From contig JADZAI010000103.1 of the NCBI GenBank assembly GCA_020852655.1, forward strand, positions 1-64,000: 64,000 bases of DNA, given 5' to 3'. Origin of the DNA: Alphaproteobacteria bacterium (lineage in GTDB: Bacteria; Pseudomonadota; Alphaproteobacteria; Micropepsales; Micropepsaceae). A program made the translations under genes and the position numbers. Below, in pieces: positions 47,000-53,084 of this stretch (the first letter of the stretch is position 1; every line of letters begins with the position of its first letter). The notes under the pieces are model-generated. The model searched no databases and had not been told where the DNA came from. It saw only the letters and a program-made list of their open reading frames with translations.

Positions 47000-48657
47000 G
47001 GGCGGCGTCCGGGCTGGGCGATAAGCCGCTCGAGGGCGGCGACATAGCGCCCGGCGGCTGCCGAGAGGGAGAAATGGTGCTCCGCCGCCTGGCGCCCGGC
47101 CTCTCCAAGACGCCGCGCGAACGCAGGGTCGGCCGCGATACGGCGCATCGCCCCGGCCGCAAGGTCGATATCGGGATCGGCCCATAGTCGCCCCGGCTCG
47201 GTATGCAGATAGGCGTCGAGGCCAACGGGACTCATCCGGCAGGAAATCCGCAGCGACGTCGCGTCGTCGCAAAAATCCTCCGTGCCGCCATAGGCGGTCA
47301 CGATGGCGGGCACGCCGCGCAGCATGGCTTCGGCAGGACCCAGGCCGAAACCCTCCGAGCGGTGAAGCGACACATAACAGTCCGCCCCGGAAACCAGACG
47401 CATCACCTGTTCGTGCGGCAGCGTCCGCTCGATGAGCCGGATGCGGGCGTCCGCAGCCACCGCTGCGTCGATCCCGCGCCAGGCTGCGGCCTCGCCGCCT
47501 GCATGGTCGTCGGGGCGGTGATGGCCTTTCAACACCAGGACAACGTCTGCGCGTTCGGGAAATGCACGGCGGAAGGCCTGCACGGCGCCCAGCGGATTCT
47601 TGCGTTCGAGGAAGGAATATCCGTCGAATGTCGCGACAAACACCGTGGTCTCAGCCGGGACACCCAGGTCCCGGCGCAAGGCAGCCCGCGTCTCCTCCGT
47701 GCCGTTCGCCGGCGCCGCTTCAACCGCCATGCCGACATAGGGGACCGGTCCGTCGAACCACGGTGCATAGACGCCCTGAACGAAGCGGCTGGCAGCCCAG
47801 ACCTCGTCGACCAGGTCGAGGCCGAGGAAATCGGCGGTCGACGGGCGATCGAGTTCCCAGAAGAAGAGCCCGGCTCGCCGTGCGGCAAAGCGGTCGGCGC
47901 CGAACGCGAAGGCGAGCGGCAGGGTATCGGGGTTGAGATGGAAGATGGTGGCTGGCGCTTCGCCTTCGCTTGGCCTTTCCGAGGCGTAGTCGGGATCAGC
48001 AAGCGCGAGATGGCCGTGCGACGTGTCGGTCGCTTTCACCTTGAGACCGGCCTGACGAAACGTGGCGACCGTGGCGCGCGCGGCGCGTGCGAGGCCCGAT
48101 GCGCGGCTCAAAGGACCGGCAACCTCCACGTCGAAAGCAAACCGCCGGCGAGTTGGAGTAGGCATGCCCGAAGCCTGAGGCGCATCGCGCCCGAGCAGCG
48201 CCAGATAGCGTACCGGCAACAAGGCAGGGATCGTGTTGAGCGTAGGCGCTACGAGATCGCACCACCACGCTGCGAGTGCCGCTTCGTCGGCGGCGCGCAT
48301 GTGAGGCCCGCCTTCCGAGTGCGGACGAAGCGCGAACCATGACACCACGCGTGGCACGGGAAAGGGGATGCCGGGGAAGGTGGCTTCCGATAGCAGCCAC
48401 GCCCTATCCGCCGCCGACAACGGGGCACGCGCCGGCGCCTGGGAGGGCGCGTAGACGCGCAGATACCACTCATACACGGCAGCGCGATCGGCAGCGATCG
48501 CCCGGGCGGCGTCAGGAGAGAGGCGCTCCAGACGATCGAGCCAGGCGAAGGCCACGAAGGACGAACAGCCCGTCTCGCCGGTCACGCCCGCGAGCTTGGC
48601 CAGGTGGACGGAGCGCTCCGCGGCAAGCGCAGGTTCCAGCGCGTGCGCTTCGCTCAC
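46996..48657 (-). CDS. Glycosyltransferase family 4 (GT-B) with extra N-terminal domain
   Basis: A 553-residue protein. Residues about 1-165 form an unrecognised alpha-helical domain rich in Trp and Arg (WYLRVYAPSQAP, WWCDLVAPTL). The GT-B part follows, with FFWELDRPS, FDGYSFLERKNPLGAVQAFRRAF, LVLKGHH and the donor-site block CYVSLHRSEGFGLGPAEAMLRG (in pieces), whose E-x7-E pattern is typical of GT4. The substrate sugar is unknown; proximity to rmd/gmd and rfb hints at rhamnose or mannose. It is coupled to the repeat protein downstream. Confidence 0.88.
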   Translation of the reverse strand: MSEAHALEPALAAERSVHLAKLAGVTGETGCSSFVAFAWLDRLERLSPDAARAIAADRAAVYEWYLRVYAPSQAPARAPLSAADRAWLLSEATFPGIPFPVPRVVSWFALRPHSEGGPHMRAADEAALAAWWCDLVAPTLNTIPALLPVRYLALLGRDAPQASGMPTPTRRRFAFDVEVAGPLSRASGLARAARATVATFRQAGLKVKATDTSHGHLALADPDYASERPSEGEAPATIFHLNPDTLPLAFAFGADRFAARRAGLFFWELDRPSTADFLGLDLVDEVWAASRFVQGVYAPWFDGPVPYVGMAVEAAPANGTEETRAALRRDLGVPAETTVFVATFDGYSFLERKNPLGAVQAFRRAFPERADVVLVLKGHHRPDDHAGGEAAAWRGIDAAVAADARIRLIERTLPHEQVMRLVSGADCYVSLHRSEGFGLGPAEAMLRGVPAIVTAYGGTEDFCDDATSLRISCRMSPVGLDAYLHTEPGRLWADPDIDLAAGAMRRIAADPAFARRLGEAGRQAAEHHFSLSAAAGRYVAALERLIAQPGRRP

Positions 48658-48780
48658 GCGCGAAAGGCCGCACGCACCGCGCGCTGCTTATTCGTCCGAC
48701 AGGCGGACATGCCCCGGGGCCACGCTCCTGCTTCACCCATGCTGTCGGATGTGCGGTGCGCCAGGCCCTGTCAAGTGCGG

Positions 48781-49068
48781 TCAGGTCAGCGGGCCGAAGG
48801 GAAAGGGACGGTCGTCGCGTCCGAAGGTGAGATAGCCCGCGACGTGGCCGGCGTAGCGCCCGAGGCCCGCGGCAAACGTCTGGAGCGTATCGGGCCCTTC
48901 CGCATCGAAAATGCGCAGCACGAAGCGCGCCGCGGCAACCAGCAATACGGCCCAGAAGACGAGCCACAGCGCGAGGGCGCAGAAGACCGCGAGCGCCAGG
49001 CGCGTCCAGGGAAAGGGCTGCGAATCCGCATTTTCGGGCAGCGGGCCAGCGGTACGCTCGGCGTTCAT
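48781..49068 (-). CDS. DUF4389 family small membrane protein
   Basis: A 95-residue protein with one strong helix LALAVFCALALWLVFWAVLLVAAARFVL (in pieces), then a soluble end LQTFAAGLGRYAGHVAGYLTFGRDDRPFPFG. The ending resembles DUF4389 proteins, which finish with a Y-L-T-F...PFPF pattern. The start MNAERTAG at 49068 has GGAG upstream. It is 48 bp after the rhomboid gene on the same strand. Confidence 0.75.
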   Translation of the reverse strand: MNAERTAGPLPENADSQPFPWTRLALAVFCALALWLVFWAVLLVAAARFVLRIFDAEGPDTLQTFAAGLGRYAGHVAGYLTFGRDDRPFPFGPLT

Positions 49069-49116
49069 GGTCGTCTCCGTCAATCCACCTTCAAGGTGGC
49101 CCTGCATTTCGCCGGT

Positions 49117-49806
49117 TCAAGTCCGCCGCGGCCAGGATTGCGCACGGGCGCCGCGCACCATCACAGGCGCCAGGAACAGGCCGGCAAGAAAGCCCCCGAT
49201 ATGCGCCATGGTCGCAATCCCGCCGAGCGGGCTGCCGCCTATCTTTTCCCACAGGAAGAAGGCGAGGTTCAGTCCCAGCCAGAACAGCGCAAACGACGCA
49301 ACCGGACCTCGCGTGATCGGCGCGACGATTTCGCCCTGCGACAATTTGCGGGTGCGGTAACGCAGGGCTGCCGCCAGCAGCCCGCCGACGCCGCCCGATG
49401 CGCCGATCACCGTCGCCGGTTCATTCCAATAGACTGCGACATGCAAGACCCCGCCCGCGATCACGCAGACGGCAAAGAGCAGCCACATCCGCACCGCGCC
49501 GCAATTGCGCATGACCGGTCCGCCCGCCGCGAGCAGGAAGGCGACGTTGAAGGCGACGTGCAGCCAGTCATAGTGCAGAAACCCATGAGTCAGCAGGTTC
49601 GAGAAGGCGAGCGCAACGACATCGGCCTGGTCGAGCAGGAACTTGGTCGGGACCAGGCTGAAAGTCTGGTAGATCCATCCCTTCCAATAGATCGGCACCA
49701 GCGACACCAGCGCATGGATCGCAACGAACGTCCCCGCAAAAGCGGGAACCGGCCACGGCACGAGGAAGAGCGGCTCGGCGCGACGGTTCAGGAAAGGATC
49801 GCTCAA
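49117..49806 (-). CDS. Rhomboid family intramembrane serine protease
   Basis: A 229-residue protease with six membrane helices. The catalytic dyad is Ser137 in IGASGGVGG and His202 in MAHIGGFLAG; WLHVAFNVAFLLAAGGPVM carries the HxxxN motif (oxyanion side). It cleaves transmembrane substrates; the target is unknown. Its ATG overlaps the stop of the upstream isomerase gene (ATGA), so expression is coupled. Confidence 0.93.
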   Translation of the reverse strand: MSDPFLNRRAEPLFLVPWPVPAFAGTFVAIHALVSLVPIYWKGWIYQTFSLVPTKFLLDQADVVALAFSNLLTHGFLHYDWLHVAFNVAFLLAAGGPVMRNCGAVRMWLLFAVCVIAGGVLHVAVYWNEPATVIGASGGVGGLLAAALRYRTRKLSQGEIVAPITRGPVASFALFWLGLNLAFFLWEKIGGSPLGGIATMAHIGGFLAGLFLAPVMVRGARAQSWPRRT

Positions 49807-50408
49807 GACTGGCTCGTCAATGCGGCTTCGACGAGCGGCAGACGATCATTGCCGAAATACATGTCGTCGCCGATGAACATGGTGGGCGAGCCGAAGCCGC
49901 CTCGCGCGATCACCTCGTCGGTCGCTTCGCGCAGCCGCGCCTTGTTCGCCGGGTCGTCCAGTGCATCGAGATAGGCCGCGCCGTCGAGGCCGACGCTCTC
50001 GGCGCACCGGCGCAGCACGTCCCGCTGCGAGATATCCTCGTTGCGGCCCCAATAGGCCTCGAAGACTTCTTTTGCGTAGGGAACGAGCTTGCCCCGGTCG
50101 AGCGCGTAGAAAGCGCCGCGCATGGCCGACACCGAATTGACCGGAAAGACCGACGGCGGCCAGGTGATCTTCACGCCGCAGAGCTTCGCCCAGTCCTGCA
50201 TGTCCTTGTTGTAGTATGTGCGCTGGCGCGGATCGGGGTTTGCGCGCTTCTCGTAGAGCTGCTGGTTCACCGCGTTGAAGACGCCGCCGACGAGAATCGG
50301 CCGCCACACGATGGTGGCGCCGGTACGCTCTGCGACCGCCTGCACCCGCGCGAAGGCGAGGTAGGTCCACGGGCTCGAGCAGTCGAAGAAGAACTCCAGC
50401 TTTTTCAT
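49803..50408 (-). CDS. 2-hydroxychromene-2-carboxylate isomerase, DsbA family
   Basis: A 201-residue thioredoxin-fold protein of the HCCA isomerase/GST-kappa group. It begins MKKLEFFFDCSSPWTYLAFARVQ (in pieces), with the active-site Ser region SSPWTYLA, then the RPILVGGVFNAVN segment, FPVNSV, and late FGSPTMFIGDDMYFGNDRL. It uses glutathione as cofactor in the naphthalene-degradation enzyme, but members are often general detoxification proteins. Start at 50408 with GAGG at good spacing; a longer reading to 50495 is not needed. Confidence 0.88.
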   Translation of the reverse strand: MKKLEFFFDCSSPWTYLAFARVQAVAERTGATIVWRPILVGGVFNAVNQQLYEKRANPDPRQRTYYNKDMQDWAKLCGVKITWPPSVFPVNSVSAMRGAFYALDRGKLVPYAKEVFEAYWGRNEDISQRDVLRRCAESVGLDGAAYLDALDDPANKARLREATDEVIARGGFGSPTMFIGDDMYFGNDRLPLVEAALTSQS

Positions 50409-50602
50409 CACAGGACCTCGCCAGGCAGCGGGTAAGGTAAACGACAATTCGCCGCCCTGCGCAAATGCGTACGGGAATGGAGCATTGCGGGGCAATTCCG
50501 GCCGCTCGCACCGCGTTGAAGATGCGCCGCCGCGAGAACGTCAACTTCGCATTCACCATCGTGTTCCCCGCGCGCACTCGCTTCGGAGCGCGATAGGACG
50601 AA

Positions 50603-50618
50603 TGGCATATGCGTTGCA
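50603..50618 (+). promoter_or_regulatory. Sigma-54 (-24/-12) promoter upstream of hfaA
   Basis: TGGCAT-ATGCG-TTGCA matches the sigma-54 consensus TGGCAC-N5-TTGCW with one change, with the invariant GG and GC exactly ten bases apart. The transcript would start near 50628, giving a leader of about 29 bases before the hfaA ATG at 50657. No enhancer site was identified. Confidence 0.8.
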
Positions 50619-50656
50619 GCCGGGGCCTTGTGAACCCAAGGCCCGAAGGCGACGCC

Positions 50657-51085
50657 ATGACTGCTCGCTCCGCATTGCTATCTTCCGTCGCCGCGATCGC
50701 GGTGCTCTCGCTTTCCGTCGCGACCATCGCTTCCGCGCAGGTCGTGCGCCGTTCGTCCGGCGACGGCGCCGATGTGATGGCGCGTCCTTACGGCACGACG
50801 CCGGGTGAGGAAAACCAGCCCATGGTCGGTTCGACCCGCGACGCCAGCGGCAACCGCGTCATCGTCAACGGCATGTATGTCAACGGCGGTACCTACTCCA
50901 GCCAAGACGGCCTGACCTACGGCGTCGGCCGCCGGAATTCGTCGAGCGGCGTGAACGCCAGCGTCATCGGCAACTCGCTGAACGTCGTCGTTGCCGGCAA
51001 CAACAACGTCGTCGTCGTCAATTCGCACCAGGACAACTCGGGCAATCAGACCGTGGTCCTGAACGGGGGGCTGAACCTTGAATAA
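50657..51085 (+). CDS. hfaA: Holdfast-anchor protein HfaA-like (curlin-like)
   Basis: A 142-residue secreted protein with a Sec signal peptide (MTARSALLSSVAAIAVL..., cut near residue 27). The mature part is rich in Asn/Gly/Val; the C-terminus carries amyloid-like repeats GNSLNVVV (105-112), GNNNVVVV (114-121) and GNQTVVLN (129-136). In Caulobacter HfaA is the curlin-like subunit of the complex that tethers the holdfast polysaccharide to the cell envelope. The call rests on repeat type, size and the adjacent HfaB/CsgG gene. hfaB overlaps its end by 8 bases. Confidence 0.85.
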   Translation: MTARSALLSSVAAIAVLSLSVATIASAQVVRRSSGDGADVMARPYGTTPGEENQPMVGSTRDASGNRVIVNGMYVNGGTYSSQDGLTYGVGRRNSSSGVNASVIGNSLNVVVAGNNNVVVVNSHQDNSGNQTVVLNGGLNLE

Positions 51086-52100
51086 GACCCACACCACGGG
51101 CCGCGCCCGCCGCTTCGCCGCAAAGCCGCTGGCTGCCCTCATGGCCGCTGCCACCATGCTGGGCGCCTGCGTCAGCCCCGTCGCCGGCTCGGACGGCCGC
51201 TATGCGGTGCCCATCGGCACGGCGCCGGTCGTCTCGAACGAAACACCTTACTCCGCCTCGCTGCGCTGCATGGCCGGCCACATGATGTCTCAGCGCCGCC
51301 CGCTGCGGATCGCCGTCGGCCAGATCGCCGACTACACCGGCAAGGAAGAATACGAGGGCGGCCGCCGCGTGACGCAGGGTGCCGCGCTGATGGCGATGTC
51401 GGCCCTCGCGAAGACGGGCGCCGCGCTGGTCGAGCGCTTTGACACCTCGGTCGCCGAGCTCGAGCTCAAATATGCCAACAACCGGTTGATCGGCAACGGC
51501 ACGCCCGACCAGAGCTTCCGCACGATCACGGCCGGCCAGTTTCCCGGTTCGGATTTCTACCTCGTCGGCGGCATCACCGAGCTGAACTACAACATCCGCT
51601 CGGTCGGCGCAGACGCCTTCGGCTCCGATCCCGCCGAGACCGGCGCCAAGGGACAGATGGGCTACAAGGCGTATGTGATGAACGTGGCGATCGACATGCG
51701 CCTGGTGAACACGAACACGCTCGAGGTCGTGGACGTCATCTCCTACCAGAAGCAGATTATCGGCCGCGAGATTTCGGCCGGCGTGTTCGACTTCCTCAAC
51801 GGCACGATCATCGACGTCGGCGTCGGCGAGCGCGCCCTCGAGCCGATCCAGCTCGCGGTGCGTACCGTGATCGAACGCGGCGTACTGGAGATGATCTCGC
51901 GCCAGATCGGCGTCGATCCGGCTTCCTGCGGCGGCAAGGACCCTCTGGCGGCCGAGGGAGAGATGAGGGCCCCGCCGCCGGTGAAGCGCGCGATCGCCGA
52001 CCGCCGTGTCGTCGAAGCGAAGCGCGCCGATCCTTATGCGGGCTATTCGAGCAGCGACCCGAACGCCGACCTGCCGAAGCTGCGCGACTCGGTCGACTGA
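51078..52100 (+). CDS. hfaB: CsgG/HfaB family outer-membrane lipoprotein
   Basis: A 340-residue CsgG-like lipoprotein; CsgG forms the nonameric outer-membrane pore through which curli subunits leave, and HfaB is the holdfast counterpart. The signal peptide ends in the lipobox LGAC with Cys31 as the lipidated residue. Domain marks are IAVGQIADYTGKEE, TQGAALMAMSALAKTGA, TITAGQFPGSDFYLVGGITELNYN (in pieces) and VDVISYQKQIIGREI. The start is TTG at 51078, chosen because GGGGGG lies 7 bases upstream and this gives a full signal peptide; the first internal ATG would cut into the signal. A terminator follows. Confidence 0.92.
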   Translation: MNKTHTTGRARRFAAKPLAALMAAATMLGACVSPVAGSDGRYAVPIGTAPVVSNETPYSASLRCMAGHMMSQRRPLRIAVGQIADYTGKEEYEGGRRVTQGAALMAMSALAKTGAALVERFDTSVAELELKYANNRLIGNGTPDQSFRTITAGQFPGSDFYLVGGITELNYNIRSVGADAFGSDPAETGAKGQMGYKAYVMNVAIDMRLVNTNTLEVVDVISYQKQIIGREISAGVFDFLNGTIIDVGVGERALEPIQLAVRTVIERGVLEMISRQIGVDPASCGGKDPLAAEGEMRAPPPVKRAIADRRVVEAKRADPYAGYSSSDPNADLPKLRDSVD

Positions 52101-52125
52101 TCAGAAGCCAACCAGCAGAGATTGA

Positions 52126-52155
52126 AGAAGCGCCTCTGAAGGGCGCTTCTTTTTT
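52126..52155 (+). terminator. Rho-independent terminator after hfaB
   Basis: A perfect 9-bp stem (52126-52134 paired with 52142-52150) with a 7-base loop, then a run of T to 52155. It starts 26 bases after the hfaB stop and separates the hfaAB transcript from the next gene, which has its own sigma-54 promoter. Confidence 0.92.
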
Positions 52156-52290
52156 GCGCGCACCGCAGGCCTGTACCGAAATGGAATTCGTTTAGGTTAC
52201 CGCAGGCGTCTGGCACAGGTGTCGTTGCTGGAACCTCAAAAGTAACCATTGCCACCCGCCCAATCCGCAGAGGTGCTTCCGAACACCGCA

Positions 52291-52306
52291 TGGCACGCAG
52301 GTTGCT
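52291..52306 (+). promoter_or_regulatory. Sigma-54 (-24/-12) promoter, exact consensus match
   Basis: TGGCAC-GCAGG-TTGCT is an exact match to the sigma-54 consensus, with GG and GC ten bases apart. The start of transcription would be near 52316, about 66 bases before the GTG of the secreted repeat protein. It stands alone after the hfaB terminator. Confidence 0.88.
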
Positions 52307-52381
52307 GCCGACGCTACTGCGGGGGAGGACTCCTCGCGAGCGAGTTTATTCCCACCACCACGACGCTACGGGAGCAATTCA

Positions 52382-53050
52382 GTGAACAAGACGAAGACCA
52401 TCCTAGCCGCGACCGTTGCGGCGTTCGCCGTGAGCGGCATGGCCAAGGCCGACTCCGAGTACAATGTCGACGGCTTCACCGTGCTCGCCAACAACTGGCA
52501 GTATAATTGGAGCACCGTTTTCGCCCGCGCGGTATTCTCGGGCTTCAACATCGCCGGGGACTTCAAGGCCTCGACGGTCTCGATCGGCAACAACTGGATC
52601 TCGGAAACGGACGGCTCAACCCGCATCCTGAACCAGCAGACCCAGCTCGCCGATCTCGGTTCGACGACGAAGGGTCCGCTGACCAATGTCGGCGGCAATG
52701 TCGATCTGTCGGCCGCTACGATCTGCAACAACGCGTCGATGACGACCGGCCACTCGGGCAAGGTCTCGATCGACAACGTGCAGAAGTGCAATACGACCGA
52801 TCCGTTCGCCGTTGTCGGCCTGGCCGGCAACAGCATCGGCGGGAACATCGACCTGTCGGCGACGACAATCGCGAACAACGTCTCGGTCGATGCGCAGACG
52901 GCAGGTGCCTGGTTCGGCAACACTCAGGCCAACCCGGCCAACGTCTACGCCGCGGTCGAAGTCGACCTGAACAATGTCGGCGGCGACGTGAACGCGACGG
53001 TTGCCGCGGTCGGCAACAACGCGACCTTCAAGACGAAATTCACGCCGTAA
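52382..53050 (+). CDS. Secreted four-repeat protein, candidate third holdfast-anchor component
   Basis: A 222-residue protein with a short signal peptide (MNKTKTILAATVAAFAVSGM, cut near AKA) and no membrane anchor. The mature part has four repeats beginning near residues 56, 102, 150 and 198, each like NVGGNVDLSAATICNN: a Gly-Gly/Asp turn, alternating hydrophobics, then Asn-Asn. Spacing of the Gly pairs is 46, 49 and 47 residues, suggesting a beta-solenoid or amyloid-like fold. Two Cys (115, 136) may form a disulfide. GTG start at 52382 with GGGAG upstream. The position matches hfaD in Caulobacter, but this protein is shorter and I cannot confirm homology. Confidence 0.85.
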   Translation: MNKTKTILAATVAAFAVSGMAKADSEYNVDGFTVLANNWQYNWSTVFARAVFSGFNIAGDFKASTVSIGNNWISETDGSTRILNQQTQLADLGSTTKGPLTNVGGNVDLSAATICNNASMTTGHSGKVSIDNVQKCNTTDPFAVVGLAGNSIGGNIDLSATTIANNVSVDAQTAGAWFGNTQANPANVYAAVEVDLNNVGGDVNATVAAVGNNATFKTKFTP

Positions 53051-53060
53051 CGACCGGACG

Positions 53061-53076
53061 GGCGGCGAAAGCCGCC
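53061..53076. terminator. GNRA-loop hairpin between convergent genes
   Basis: GGCGGC-GAAA-GCCGCC is a perfect 6-bp stem closed by a GAAA tetraloop, located in the 34-bp gap between the convergent repeat-protein gene and the large glycosyltransferase gene. It lacks a T-run, so it may stabilise 3' ends rather than terminate efficiently. Confidence 0.5.
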
Positions 53077-53084
53077 TTGCCCAG

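Noticed and set aside
52211-52229. TGGCAC and TTGCT pair upstream of the secreted repeat gene, looking like a second sigma-54 promoter
   Set aside because: The spacer between the two elements is 8 bases instead of 5, which sigma-54 does not tolerate; the exact match at 52291 is the better candidate.
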